DNA of 64,000 bases from Desulfobacter vibrioformis DSM 8776. GTDB lineage: Bacteria; Desulfobacterota; Desulfobacteria; Desulfobacterales; Desulfobacteraceae. Location of the stretch: assembly GCF_000745975.1 (NCBI RefSeq), contig NZ_JQKJ01000003.1, forward strand, positions 124,001 through 188,000, read 5' to 3'. Position numbers and translations under genes: made by a program. Positions 55,655 through 64,000 of this stretch are shown one piece after another. Positions within the stretch are counted from its first letter, which is position 1, and each line of letters opens with the position of its first letter. Under the pieces are notes generated by a model that ran no database searches, was not told the origin of the DNA, and saw nothing but the letters and a program-made list of their open reading frames with translations.

Positions 55655-56842
55655 TTATTTTTGTGCAATAGCAATGAACCGTAACTCAAGGTAGTAAAAT
55701 TGATCATTATTTACAAACTGATCTTCTATAAACCTCTGGGCATCGCAGATCCATTTATAATGACTTTCAAGCTCATGACGTCCTTGACTGATCAGACGCT
55801 TAACATGGCTTCCTCTAAACGAGAAAGAATCGACAAAAATCTGTTCGCGTTCTTCTCGGGAGCGGTTGAGAGTGTCCAAAGGATAGTATTGGATATCAAT
55901 TTTAGTAAAACCCGCGTTCTTAAGTCGGCTGTATAATTTACGGGCCGACCACCGGTCTGCTGTGTGGGGAGAGTCGGTGGAAACTTTCATGAGATTTGCA
56001 ATAATACGATTTTCGTCTGGATAATAAATTTTGGTGCCGTCATCCACGTCCCGTATAACCAGAACGCCTTTATCATCTAGCAGGTTATAAATATCTTTAA
56101 TTAGCTTCTGCGGATAGGCCAGATGGTGGAGGGTAAGTGCAATAAATGCGAAATCATATTGATGTTTATCTTCTCGGTTAAACAAGGCCATATCTGCCTG
56201 AAAATCGTCTTTTGCAACATCTATTGAATGAAAAATATACCGGTTGCCATATTTTTCCGCTTCCTTTCGTGCATCTTTAATTTGATTCTCATCCTTGTCA
56301 ATTCCGATGATTTTTTTGAATTCATTGAATTTTTCAAATCGATCAAAGGTCACATATCCGTCTGCGCAGCCGATATCTAGTGCAGACAAATCTTTTTTGC
56401 CGTCAAGCCAGGATAGCGCTTTTTTAAAAGCAGCGACGTCAATCGGGGATGATAGATCTCCCTGCACTTTCAATCGTCGGTGTTCTTTTTCATCGTTAGG
56501 TGTGTATAAAGAGGCTTTGGGAATTTTCGGCAGCCGAACATTCTGTTTCAATAGTTCGTCTAGGTAATTTTCGGACTCAATCTGTTTTTCCAGCTGAATG
56601 CCATATAAAGATTTCGGTTTAAAAATCGCCATAAATGCGACAATAACAATCAACAGGGAGATCAAAATAATCATGCCAATTATCAAAAAGGTTCGGTCTG
56701 TCCCCTGGCTCAATACTGATACGGTCCCGAAAACAACTTCGACAATAAGGATTATTAGAACAAAAAAACCCAGAGGTGTTTTTATCGCGTTGATAATGTC
56801 CACTTTGGATTCTATATTTTTTGTTTGATCATTCATAGCCAT
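55655..56842 (-). CDS. Membrane-anchored SAM-dependent methyltransferase
   Basis: A 395-residue protein. Two N-terminal membrane helices (PLGFFVLIILIVEVVFGTV; FLIIGMIILISLLIVIVAF) anchor a cytoplasmic class I methyltransferase. Motif I is ALDIGCADGYVTF, motif II IIGIDKD, and FAFIALTLHHLAYP is typical of the Methyltransf_11/25 type. The codon use is clearly more A/T-rich than the flanking genes, so it may have been acquired. Two-helix anchors on this fold are uncommon. Target unknown: a lipid, quinone or membrane protein would fit. Confidence 0.82.
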   Translation of the reverse strand: MAMNDQTKNIESKVDIINAIKTPLGFFVLIILIVEVVFGTVSVLSQGTDRTFLIIGMIILISLLIVIVAFMAIFKPKSLYGIQLEKQIESENYLDELLKQNVRLPKIPKASLYTPNDEKEHRRLKVQGDLSSPIDVAAFKKALSWLDGKKDLSALDIGCADGYVTFDRFEKFNEFKKIIGIDKDENQIKDARKEAEKYGNRYIFHSIDVAKDDFQADMALFNREDKHQYDFAFIALTLHHLAYPQKLIKDIYNLLDDKGVLVIRDVDDGTKIYYPDENRIIANLMKVSTDSPHTADRWSARKLYSRLKNAGFTKIDIQYYPLDTLNRSREEREQIFVDSFSFRGSHVKRLISQGRHELESHYKWICDAQRFIEDQFVNNDQFYYLELRFIAIAQK

Positions 56843-56984
56843 ACCCCCTATTGAGTTTACATTCAGCTACAGGCAATGTCCTGCACGTGATGAAAACACT
56901 GAAGCCGCGAAGAACGCATGTTGTGCTGCGCGCTTGGTAAAGCTTCAGCGTTAGCATATAATCGGGTAATTGTACAGCCCGCCC

Positions 56985-57240
56985 GCGGTTGCCCCCAGGG
57001 CAAACGCATTAAAAAGTAATACATGGGAGCAAATAGAGCACTATGGAAATTCAAAACATGAATGGCTGTCAACATTTTTAGAACTTCCCAATGGTATCCC
57101 CTCCCACGATACAATAAGGCGGGTATTTATCCTCATTGATCCAAATGAATTCAGAACAGCTTTTATAAATTGGATTAAATCCATAAAGGATTTGATGGGA
57201 AATGAGGTCGTTTCCATTGATGGCAAAACCCTAACATTAC
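56985..57240 (+). pseudogene. ISAs1-family transposase fragment
   Basis: The frame contains TWEQIEHYGNSKHEWLSTFL, ELPNGIPSHDTIRRVF and VVSIDGKTL, which match residues about 35-105 of ISAs1 (H-repeat) transposases. The N-terminal start, the rest of the catalytic domain and both inverted repeats are missing. It breaks off after DGKTL into a hairpin-rich region (57254-57317). Confidence 0.85.
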
Positions 57241-57253
57241 AGCGATACTTCAG

Positions 57254-57317
57254 AATTCCCGCCCTTTCAGGAGGGAATTTATAGCTGTAAATCAGCAAAA
57301 ATACGATGATTTACAGC
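57254..57317. repeat. Two adjacent hairpins between the transposase remnant and nifS
   Basis: AATTCCC/GGGAATT (57254-57260, 57273-57279) and GCTGTAAATCA/TGATTTACAGC (57284-57294, 57307-57317) are perfect stems. They may end nifU-nifS transcription from the other strand or be leftovers of the insertion sequence. Confidence 0.5.
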
Positions 57318-57402
57318 CCCATTTTCTATGAAAAGAACAAAGTGCCGCTGTAGTGTTAACGAATAAGGTCTGGGACACTGCCGCTCCCCACAGCACAGAT
57401 AA

Positions 57403-58569
57403 TCACACAACTTTTCCGTCTTTCCAGAACGGCGACATCTGCCGCAGTCTGTCAATGGCCGGAACCAGGGTCTGCACGATGGTATCCATTTCCGCTTTGG
57501 TATTATAGTGGGACAATGAAAACCGAATGGTGCCGTGGGCTGATTTAAAGGGCACCTGCATGGCCATGAGCACATGGGAAGGATCCAGGGACCCAGAGGT
57601 ACAGGCAGACCCCGAAGAAGCGCATATACCGGCCTGGTTCATCAGCATGAGGATGGATTCGCCCTCAACGGCATCAAAGCCGATGGACAGGGTATTGGGC
57701 AGGCGGTTTTCCCTGTCTCCGTTCACGGATGTCGCGGGGATGGCTTCCAAAAGCCGTGTCTCAAGGTAATCCCGGACCTCCCGGACCTCGGTCGCCATCA
57801 GGGGAAGATGCGCTTTGGCAAGTTCGCAGGCCTTACCCAAAGCAATGATGGATGCTGTATTTTCCGTGCCGCCCCTGCGGCCCTTTTCCTGGTGGCCGCC
57901 AATGAGGAAAGGTGAAAACTTGATCCCATTTTTGACATACAGCACGCCAATACCCTTGGGTGCATGGATCTTATGTCCTGACAGGGAAAGCATATCCACC
58001 CCCGCAGCCCTGACGTCAATGGGAATCTTGCCCGTGGCCTGGACCGCATCAGTATGAAACCAGATCCCCTTTTCCTTTGCCTTTTCTGCAATTTCTGCAA
58101 TGGGAAAGATCACCCCGGTTTCATTATTGGCCCACATGACGGAAACAACGGCGGTATCATCGGACATGGCCCTGTAAAGGGTGTCAAGGTCCAGGCGGCC
58201 CTTGTTGTCCACCGGCACAAAGGTCACCTTGTACCCCTTTTTCTCCTGGAGGTGAAGACAAAGACTTCTGATGGCCGGGTGCTCAACTGTCGTGGTGATA
58301 ATATGTTTTTTCCGGGGAAATGCATTCATGGCCGCGTTAATGGCTGCATTATCGCTTTCAGTGCCGCAGGCGGTAAAAATAATGTCTCCAGGGTCTGCGT
58401 TGATCAGGTCTGCCACCTGTGCCCTGGCCTGCCCCACTTTTTTATTTACTAAATCCGCAAAGCTATACATTGAAGACGGGTTGCCGTAAAACTGCCCTAA
58501 ATACGGCAGCATCTCTTGGATCACTTCGTCAGCCACCCGGGTGGTGGCGTTATTATCGGTGTAGATCAT
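57403..58569 (-). CDS. nifS: Cysteine desulfurase NifS
   Basis: A 388-residue PLP enzyme that makes cysteine persulfide for iron-sulfur assembly. MIYTDNNATT is the NifS start, PLP Lys is in SLSGHKIHAPKG, and the persulfide Cys is in ASSGSACTSGS on the long loop. It lies 18 bases after nifU on the same strand. This NifS-NifU pair probably is the general Fe-S machinery, as in other bacteria without isc or suf. Confidence 0.96.
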   Translation of the reverse strand: MIYTDNNATTRVADEVIQEMLPYLGQFYGNPSSMYSFADLVNKKVGQARAQVADLINADPGDIIFTACGTESDNAAINAAMNAFPRKKHIITTTVEHPAIRSLCLHLQEKKGYKVTFVPVDNKGRLDLDTLYRAMSDDTAVVSVMWANNETGVIFPIAEIAEKAKEKGIWFHTDAVQATGKIPIDVRAAGVDMLSLSGHKIHAPKGIGVLYVKNGIKFSPFLIGGHQEKGRRGGTENTASIIALGKACELAKAHLPLMATEVREVRDYLETRLLEAIPATSVNGDRENRLPNTLSIGFDAVEGESILMLMNQAGICASSGSACTSGSLDPSHVLMAMQVPFKSAHGTIRFSLSHYNTKAEMDTIVQTLVPAIDRLRQMSPFWKDGKVV

Positions 58570-58587
58570 ATCAATCCTTTTTTAAAA

Positions 58588-59172
58588 TCAATCTGCTGTC
58601 GAGGATGTTTCCATGGCGGCCCTGGTCTTGTGGACAATTTCTTCAATTCTATCCAGACATTTGCCGCACCCGCCGCCGGCTTTAAGATAATTGGTCACGT
58701 CTTCGGTATTCTCAAGGCCATTTTTTTTAACAGCATCAATAATTTCAAGATCTGTCACATCAAAACATTCGCATACCATCTCTCCTGGTTTTTCAAGGAT
58801 CTGAATCCCGCGGAAATCGGCAATGGCTTTTTTAAGGGCGGCCTGGCCCATGACCGAGCAGTGCATTTTTTCCTTGGGCAGCCCGCCCAGGTAATCAGCA
58901 ATGTCGTCATTGGTTACTTTGGCGGCATCATCCAGGGTCATACCCTTGATGATCTCGGTCAACGCCGAGGAGGAGGCCACGGCGGACGCACAGCCAAACG
59001 TCATAAAAGTGGCGTCAATGATTCTCTCATTCTCGTTTACCTTTAAATAGAGTTTAAGTGCATCGCCGCAATTCAAAGACCCTGTTTCACCAACGGCATT
59101 GGCCCCTTCAAGCTCTCCCACATTTCTCGGTTTCAAAAAATGTTCCATAACCTTTTCCGAATAATTCCACAT
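58588..59172 (-). CDS. nifU: Iron-sulfur scaffold NifU (short form)
   Basis: A 194-residue scaffold. The IscU-like domain has the three cluster cysteines (LNCGDALK, FGCASAVASS, MHCSVMGQ). A BFD-like [2Fe-2S] domain follows (MVCECFDVTD, GGGCGKCLD). The C-terminal Nfu domain of nitrogen-fixer NifU is missing, which is common in anaerobic epsilon- and deltaproteobacteria. It is co-transcribed with nifS and supplies clusters to ferredoxins and reductases. Confidence 0.94.
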   Translation of the reverse strand: MWNYSEKVMEHFLKPRNVGELEGANAVGETGSLNCGDALKLYLKVNENERIIDATFMTFGCASAVASSSALTEIIKGMTLDDAAKVTNDDIADYLGGLPKEKMHCSVMGQAALKKAIADFRGIQILEKPGEMVCECFDVTDLEIIDAVKKNGLENTEDVTNYLKAGGGCGKCLDRIEEIVHKTRAAMETSSTAD

Positions 59173-59256
59173 ATCTGCCCTCCTTTTATCCTTCAGTGAT
59201 CATCCATTTAGCAGGATGAATTTCTCTTTAAGAGAATACTACATAGTGGTAGTTTG

Positions 59257-59991
59257 TCAATCCAGCCTGAAAAAATTTAAAGAACGATTCAGGCGAATCC
59301 GTGCCTGGTCTGCATCCAGATCAAAAACAACATCCCGGACAATAATTTCAACACCCTCTAACCTGGCCTGCATGAGCTTTTCTGCATATTCCGGATCAAT
59401 GTCAGCCGCCGGGGTAAAGGCATGGGCATCTGTGCGCTGGACAAGAAAAAACAGGACCGCCCTGTGTCCGTTGGCAGCAAGGGCCACAAGTTCCTGGATA
59501 TGCTTTTGTCCCCGCATCGTAACGGCATCGGGGAACCTGGCCACCCCGTTTTCCACCAGGGTGCAGTTTTTAATTTCCACAAAACACTGCTTTTTATTGT
59601 TATCTTCCAGCATCAGGTCCAGGCGGGTATGCTCGGATGTTTTCACTTCCGGCCTCACCCGGCTGTAACCGGAAAGTTCCGGCACCAGACCGTTTTCCAC
59701 AGATGCCCTGACCAGCCGGTTGGGTACAAGGGTATTAATACCGATGAACGTGCCGTCAATCCGGGTAAGTTCCCAGGTGTATTTAAGCTTTCGTTTCAGG
59801 TTGGTGCTTTGTGATATCCACGCCTCGGCACCCGGACGGACACAGCCTTTCATGGACCCTGAGTTGGGGCAATGGGCAGTAACCACCTCACCGTTTTCCA
59901 GTTCAATATCAGCCAGAAAGCGTTTATATCGTTTCAAAAGCGTTCCCTGGATCAAAGGCGGAAATTCATACCCGTCATACATCATAAACAT
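59257..59991 (-). CDS. sfsA: Sugar fermentation stimulation protein SfsA
   Basis: A 244-residue SfsA homolog. The landmarks are HCPNSGSMKGC, PNRLVRASVENG, LDLMLEDN, CFVEIKNCTLV and PDAVTMRGQKHI; the last three resemble a PD-(D/E)xK nuclease core. The biochemical function is not settled (nucleotide binding, cAMP-dependent DNA binding have been suggested in E. coli). It overlaps the start of the TIGR02757-type gene's end by 17 bases, forming a unit with it. Confidence 0.93.
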   Translation of the reverse strand: MFMMYDGYEFPPLIQGTLLKRYKRFLADIELENGEVVTAHCPNSGSMKGCVRPGAEAWISQSTNLKRKLKYTWELTRIDGTFIGINTLVPNRLVRASVENGLVPELSGYSRVRPEVKTSEHTRLDLMLEDNNKKQCFVEIKNCTLVENGVARFPDAVTMRGQKHIQELVALAANGHRAVLFFLVQRTDAHAFTPAADIDPEYAEKLMQARLEGVEIIVRDVVFDLDADQARIRLNRSLNFFRLD

Positions 59992-60784
59992 CGTCCTTTA
60001 AAAACCCTTTCAGTTCAGCCATATCAAGCCCGTCACGGATTCCGAACCGGGTCAGACAAAAATCATATTTCACCGGGTCAGCCGGGTTGATCCGCCTGAA
60101 GCCTTGGGTAATCTGGGCAGCACAGATCCCGTCGGCACTGCGGCGTTTTGTAAATCCAAGCATATGTCCGATTTTAAACATATGCGCATCCACCGGACAG
60201 GTCAGTGCGGATGCCGGTATAGTGGACCAGCCCCCCGGGTCCACCTGATCCTTGCGCACCATCCATCTTAAAAACAGATGACTGCGCTTGCAGGCAGAGG
60301 CTTTCCCGGGATCAGCCAGAAGATGCCCGGCATCCCCTTCCCGCAAAACCCGGGTCCTGATCCGGGCAAGTCCTTCGGACAGATCTGTCCCACCAGCCTG
60401 ATCCACCGTAAAACAGGCGCCCAGGGATCCGTAATCTGCAATAACCGCCTGAAGCCCCATGATCAGGGCGCTTAAATGATCCCCTGTGGCAAACCTGTAT
60501 TTAAAGTTTTGAAACATGCCAGCAATGTTTTCCGGATCGGCATTCACGACAAATCCGTGAAGGTCAGGCCCCATCTTGTCAAGCACAGCCGACACAGCCT
60601 GCATGATCATGGCGACCCGGCCATATGCCAGACTTGAGGCGATAATCCCTGCGATCTCCCTGTCCCGGACATCCGGATAGTTGTAAAGAAACAACAATGG
60701 ATCAGGATCAACATACGGTTTCCGGTTATATGCCGAATAAAGCTGGTCCAGCTTTGATCTTAATTTTTGTACGCCAATTTTCAT
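59975..60784 (-). CDS. TIGR02757/DUF2400 family protein
   Basis: A 269-residue protein of a conserved family in Bacteroidetes and deltaproteobacteria. Landmarks are VDPDPLLFLYNYPDVRDREI (20 residues), FQNFKYRFATGDHL, LFLRWMVRKDQVDPGGW and PVDAHMFKIGHMLG. The fold resembles helix-hairpin-helix DNA glycosylases; CPVDAHMFKI could hold the catalytic Asp. A DNA-repair role is therefore possible, but no activity has been proven. It is the first gene of a unit with sfsA. Confidence 0.85.
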   Translation of the reverse strand: MKIGVQKLRSKLDQLYSAYNRKPYVDPDPLLFLYNYPDVRDREIAGIIASSLAYGRVAMIMQAVSAVLDKMGPDLHGFVVNADPENIAGMFQNFKYRFATGDHLSALIMGLQAVIADYGSLGACFTVDQAGGTDLSEGLARIRTRVLREGDAGHLLADPGKASACKRSHLFLRWMVRKDQVDPGGWSTIPASALTCPVDAHMFKIGHMLGFTKRRSADGICAAQITQGFRRINPADPVKYDFCLTRFGIRDGLDMAELKGFLKDDVYDV

Positions 60785-60941
60785 GTTAACACATTATGCA
60801 AAATAGGGGCCAATTCACCTGGAAAGAAAAAATACGAAGAATCTCCATGCCCCTCGAAACATAGCATGAAATCAGGGTTGTAAACTTTTAGATTGGCAGG
60901 TAGTATAGTTAAAATATTTTTTAAAACCAGATAAGAACATT

Positions 60942-61811
60942 ATGGACGTTAAATATATCAACCCATTTATCACTGCCTCTATAAATGTATTTTTCACATT
61001 CTCGGGCATTGAATCCAAGCCCGGCCGCCCCACCATCAGGACAACCCCCCTGGTCAGCGAGGATATCAACGGCTTCATCAGCCTCAACGGCCACGGCATC
61101 TCCGGATATTTCATCATCAATTTTTCACAACCCTTTTTAACCCAGATTCTTGCCGCCATCTTTGATTACTCCCAGTCCTCTTTAAACGAACTCCAGGATC
61201 TTGCGGGTGAGCTGACCAATATGATTACCGGATCGGCCAAAGCAGAATTATCCCAAAAAGGATTTTTCTTTGATGTCGCTGTGCCCCAAATCAGTCAAAC
61301 AATCCCTCCCATTCCCAAAGGTCTTAGGGGAAATCCCATTATTGTAGTTCCCTTTAATACGAAATTCGGCAAATTTCAGATTCAAGCATCCCTCCTGGAA
61401 ATCGCGGAAGATTTTCAAAAGGTTACGCCCCCCGAAATAAAAGCGCCTCCGGGGTATCTTTCAGTGGCGGATTTTGCAAAACTGACCCGGGTTGCTCCCA
61501 TCAAGGTCAGACGTCTGCTGAAAACCGGTTTTCTCAGAGGGGAAAAGATATCTGCCACGGAATGGTATATTCCGGAAAAAGAATTGCTGAAAATCCAGGG
61601 AGATCATCCGCCCCAAATCGCAAATGCATCCGAGCAGTCCCCGACTCTGTTGGAGGAATCTGTCAGCCTGGAAGAATTTTCAAGGCTATCCGGATTGCCG
61701 CCCACAAAGATAAAAAATTTTCTTCGAACCGGATTTATCAAAGGAGTCAAGGATGAAAACCAAGCCTGGTGGATCAAAAAAGAGCAGGTGTCAAAATTCA
61801 AAAAAATTTAA
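60942..61811 (+). CDS. CheX-like domain fused to two helix-turn-helix repeats
   Basis: A 289-residue protein. Residues 1-150 match CheX (DVKYINPFITASINVFFTF) with the phosphatase pair Glu90 and Asn93 in AGELTNM. Two similar repeats follow, LSVADFAKLTRVAPIKVRRL and VSLEEFSRLSGLPPTKIKNF, each with a wing-like tail (WYIPEKEL; WWIKKEQV), resembling MerR or excisionase DNA-binding domains. CheX dephosphorylates CheY in known bacteria; a DNA-binding version could link a phospho-receiver to transcription. No recognisable chemotaxis genes are next to it. Confidence 0.8.
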   Translation: MDVKYINPFITASINVFFTFSGIESKPGRPTIRTTPLVSEDINGFISLNGHGISGYFIINFSQPFLTQILAAIFDYSQSSLNELQDLAGELTNMITGSAKAELSQKGFFFDVAVPQISQTIPPIPKGLRGNPIIVVPFNTKFGKFQIQASLLEIAEDFQKVTPPEIKAPPGYLSVADFAKLTRVAPIKVRRLLKTGFLRGEKISATEWYIPEKELLKIQGDHPPQIANASEQSPTLLEESVSLEEFSRLSGLPPTKIKNFLRTGFIKGVKDENQAWWIKKEQVSKFKKI

Positions 61812-62018
61812 ATCATATGTCATACCCAAACAAGACAGGCCTCCTTTAGACTGCTTTGTTTGCTATAAAATTCAGGAAAATTACAAACTCAATTCTTATA
61901 CCGGGCTATCAATAATTTAATAGAAAGATATCAAAATAACGGTTTTTGAATATATGCAGCAACCTAACTGAACACGACTGAAACACAACAAAAATTTCAA
62001 ACAGGAAACGAAACTTTA

Positions 62019-62474
62019 ATGAAAAAAGAAGTGGATGAACAGTTAGCCGCTATTATAATGTGGTCAAATGATCCTTACCTGGCAAAAGAACTTATTCGAG
62101 AGATTGGTATTTTAAACCGGATGGGGATGGACACCATGGTATTCCTGATTAAGGATGGGACAGATTTGGCCTTTCCCGATGGTATTAAAAACATCTGCCA
62201 TGACCCCCAGCTGCAGGAGGACTTACTAACGGGAATCGAGTCATGCTTAGATTCCGGCACGTTTTTTCTGGCCTGTAAAGACTGTTATAAAAAACGGACT
62301 GCCGGAGATAAAAATGATTTGGGAAAACCATTTTTGGGCATAGGCGTAGATGCCTTTAACAACTTTATTACCGAGGCTATGCAGGCGGATATTTTCCTGA
62401 CCTTACAAGGTTTCACGGAAAAACGTATCATTGAATTAATCGACCAGCGAATAGCAAAGGCCTTGGCGAAATAG
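62019..62474 (+). CDS. DsrE-like family protein
   Basis: A 151-residue protein. The opening IIMWSNDPYLAKELIREIGI and the central FFLACKDCYKKR, then FITEAMQADIFLTLQGF, give a DsrE/DsrF-type beta-alpha pattern. The CKDC pair could carry sulfur, as in peroxiredoxin-like DsrE members. It is 11 bases before a sulfite-exporter-family gene on the same strand, which favours a sulfur-handling role. Family assignment is tentative. Confidence 0.6.
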   Translation: MKKEVDEQLAAIIMWSNDPYLAKELIREIGILNRMGMDTMVFLIKDGTDLAFPDGIKNICHDPQLQEDLLTGIESCLDSGTFFLACKDCYKKRTAGDKNDLGKPFLGIGVDAFNNFITEAMQADIFLTLQGFTEKRIIELIDQRIAKALAK

Positions 62475-62485
62475 AAGGAGGGATT

Positions 62486-63256
62486 GTGGAGTATTTAATT
62501 ATTGCAGTATTAACTATTGTCGCGAGTACATTGACAGGTACGGTAGGCGTAGGCGGCGCATTGGTTATTGTTCCTGCGTTGACCGTGACTGCCCTCAACA
62601 TCGGAATGCTTCAGCCTGAAATACGCCTGATCGGTTACACCATGAATTTCATCAGCCTTGCTCCGATTGTCTTTAAACACCGTAAAGCAATTGATTATTC
62701 CCTGGCAAGGCCATTGATTGTTTTTTCAGTCATTGGGGCGTTCATCGGGGCGAATATTCCCACGTTTATTGATGAAAAAATATTATTGTATTATTTTGTT
62801 GCCACCCTGCTTGTCATTATTTTGCTGTTGATCAAAAAAATGTATGACAAAACCGTGACAGTTAAAAATTTCCAGCACAATTATCGCAACTGGTTGGCGA
62901 TCAGCCTGATCGGCATGATTGTTGGCTTGGCATCCGGTCTCTTTGGCATTGGAGGCGGTGTGTTTATGTTACCGCTGGTGATAATTTTTATAGGCGTTAA
63001 ACCTAAAAATATTATCCTTGTCACCCCGCTCATTGTGTTGTTCTCCACTGGAACAGGTATCCTAGTGTCACTGTGGAATAACATATTCTTACAAAACACT
63101 GCCGTTGCTGTGATCGTTATTCTGTCTGCCTTGCAGGGAGCAGAATTAGGTGACAAGCTGCGAGGGAAAATGTCTGACAGGATGTTGCAGTGGGTAATTG
63201 TGATGGTGTTACTGATCCTAACGGTGAAATTGGGAATGAAGGTTGCTGCCATGTAA
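62486..63256 (+). CDS. TauE/SafE (TSUP) family anion exporter
   Basis: A 256-residue membrane protein with about eight helices. GTVGVGGALVIVPALTV and GLASGLFGIGGGVFMLPLVI are the two internal repeats that define the family. Members export sulfite, sulfonates or related anions. The start is GTG with AAGGAGGG upstream. It is 11 bases after the DsrE-like gene, and directly before the BREX remnant. Confidence 0.92.
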   Translation: MEYLIIAVLTIVASTLTGTVGVGGALVIVPALTVTALNIGMLQPEIRLIGYTMNFISLAPIVFKHRKAIDYSLARPLIVFSVIGAFIGANIPTFIDEKILLYYFVATLLVIILLLIKKMYDKTVTVKNFQHNYRNWLAISLIGMIVGLASGLFGIGGGVFMLPLVIIFIGVKPKNIILVTPLIVLFSTGTGILVSLWNNIFLQNTAVAVIVILSALQGAELGDKLRGKMSDRMLQWVIVMVLLILTVKLGMKVAAM

Positions 63257-63261
63257 AAAGC

Positions 63262-63738
63262 AAGGTCCATTTTTCGGGTGAACTCCCCCGGATCATCCCT
63301 GCCAGCGTTGCTTTTTGAAATGGCTCATCTATTGTCATACCCGTCATCACCGTTTCTGAAATGAAAGGCATCCACAAGGAAAAATCCCAGATCAGCAAGG
63401 TTGGCGTCTCCATGTTGGGAACAATGAAAAAAATTGTTACCAACATTCCACGATTTGAGTTCATTCAGACCGATGCCGTGTCAAACCGTATGAAACCCAG
63501 GACGTTAAAAATTTCACTACGGGACGGAAACGAACTGATCAGCAGTGAATAGACCATCACATTTGACAGCAGTTCTTCATCCATGGATGACAGGAAAAAA
63601 GCGGTTAAGCTTGGATTAAAATCAGGCCCCTTTGACAATAAGAAAGAATATGCCCTGGTTTTAAGAAATGCAGAAGACGAGACCGAGTATGAACGGCTGC
63701 CCTTAATGATAGACATTGCATTTGCAAACGATTTTTAG
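63262..63738 (+). pseudogene. pglZ: BREX pglZ, 3'-terminal remnant with two in-frame stops
   Basis: A single plus-strand frame reads KVHFSGELPRIIPASVAF, then a TGA (63316-63318), then PVITVSEMKGIHKEKSQISK and FEFIQTDAVSNRMKPRTLKI, then TAG (63550-63552), then KEYALVLRNAEDETEYERLP and MIDIAFANDF. This looks like the C-terminal end of the BREX phosphatase PglZ (type A). The N-terminal alkaline-phosphatase domain is gone and the remnant cannot be translated as one protein. It lies 8 bases before the brxL fragment, in the order expected for type 1 BREX. Confidence 0.7.
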
Positions 63739-63746
63739 GCGGATTT

Positions 63747-63971
63747 ATGGAAAAAGAAGAGGTCGGCATTGACGTTTTATTGAATATTCATTTTGCAGGC
63801 CGTGTCGTTCGAAAAGACCTGACAAAACTTCTCAAGGAAGGGGCCAATGTTCCGGTGTATGTGCTGGAATACCTTTTAGGAATGTATTGTGCGGTGGATG
63901 ATGAAGAAACCATCCAGGAAGGTCTGAAAGACGCAGTGGATCGACATGATACTCAGATCCACGGGGCTTGA
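63747..63971 (+). pseudogene. brxL: BREX brxL (Lon-like), 5'-terminal remnant
   Basis: The 74-residue frame contains NIHFAGRVVRKDLTKLLKEG and ANVPVYVLEYLLGMYCA, which are diagnostic of the BrxL N-terminal domain. After EGLK the sequence stops matching and ends within 15 residues at TGA. The AAA and Lon protease domains, over 90% of BrxL, are missing. A different frame opens across the deletion point (63940 to the window end: ILRSTGLEPTVFEERVK) and may be the next gene. Confidence 0.85.
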
Positions 63972-64000
63972 GCCAACCGTTTTTGAAGAACGCGTGAAGT

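Noticed and set aside
63316-63552. Stop-codon readthrough in the pglZ fragment
   Set aside because: Two different stops plus loss of the N-terminus and truncation of brxL point to decay rather than recoding.

Overview
The window looks like chromosomal DNA of a strictly anaerobic, sulfate-reducer-like deltaproteobacterium of the Desulfobacter/Desulfotignum/Desulfobacula type. This is an inference from gene content: many PAS-rich and hybrid histidine kinases, DsrE-type sulfur-relay proteins, a sodium-pumping decarboxylase, a short NifU with NifS, FNR-type control and a TauE/SafE exporter. There is no rRNA, one tRNA (Phe, GAA), no CRISPR array and no intact insertion sequence.

Layout. 1-7.0 kb: end of a chemoreceptor, an aldo/keto reductase plus iron alcohol dehydrogenase pair, a 1000-residue hybrid kinase, and an acrylyl-CoA reductase followed by a broken nitroreductase. 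7.1-9.8 kb: a compact three-gene minus-strand cassette (SMC/OLD-like DUF3696-type ATPase, PIN nuclease, RNA ligase) next to the 3' end of tRNA-Phe; this is the best candidate for an undescribed system. 10.4-23.1 kb: housekeeping genes (rsmE, maf, yggS, queH, ligA, a nucleoside phosphorylase, a GHMP kinase, recO, mgtE, two SurA-like chaperones, an orphan OppF ATPase, arfB). 23.4-34.3 kb: a signalling block with an NtrC-type two-component pair, an SLC13 transporter operon with a universal-stress-like protein and a 27-residue membrane peptide, and, divergently, a Lon protease with a receiver domain built into it. Two sigma-54-like promoters face away from each other between the transporter operon and the Lon gene. 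A metallo-beta-lactamase-fold hydrolase and a REC-PAS-kinase-REC hybrid follow.

34.5-45.3 kb: trmO, a DsrE protein, a protein-kinase-like protein, a TetR/methyltransferase pair, serA-serC, oadB-oadG without an alpha subunit, a glutathione peroxidase and a ferredoxin. 45.4-52.4 kb: an apparent operon of a Crp/Fnr regulator, ArsC, SixA and a 1748-residue protein joining a DEDD-exonuclease-like domain, a RecQ helicase and a UvrD helicase. A perfect FNR palindrome sits between the ferredoxin and the regulator. 52.8-57.3 kb: a chemoreceptor next to a ModA-like binding protein with no transporter, a membrane-anchored methyltransferase and an ISAs1 transposase remnant. 57.4-60.8 kb: nifS, nifU, sfsA and a TIGR02757-type gene. 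60.9-64.0 kb: a CheX-like domain fused to two helix-turn-helix repeats, a DsrE-like protein, a TauE/SafE exporter, then the decayed end of a type 1 BREX locus (3' end of pglZ with two stop codons, 5' end of brxL).

Short palindromic repeats recur between genes, including a 67-bp element present twice in opposite orientation with one mismatch. Starts were moved from the longest open frame wherever a ribosome binding site or family alignment favoured another codon; these choices are stated in each entry.
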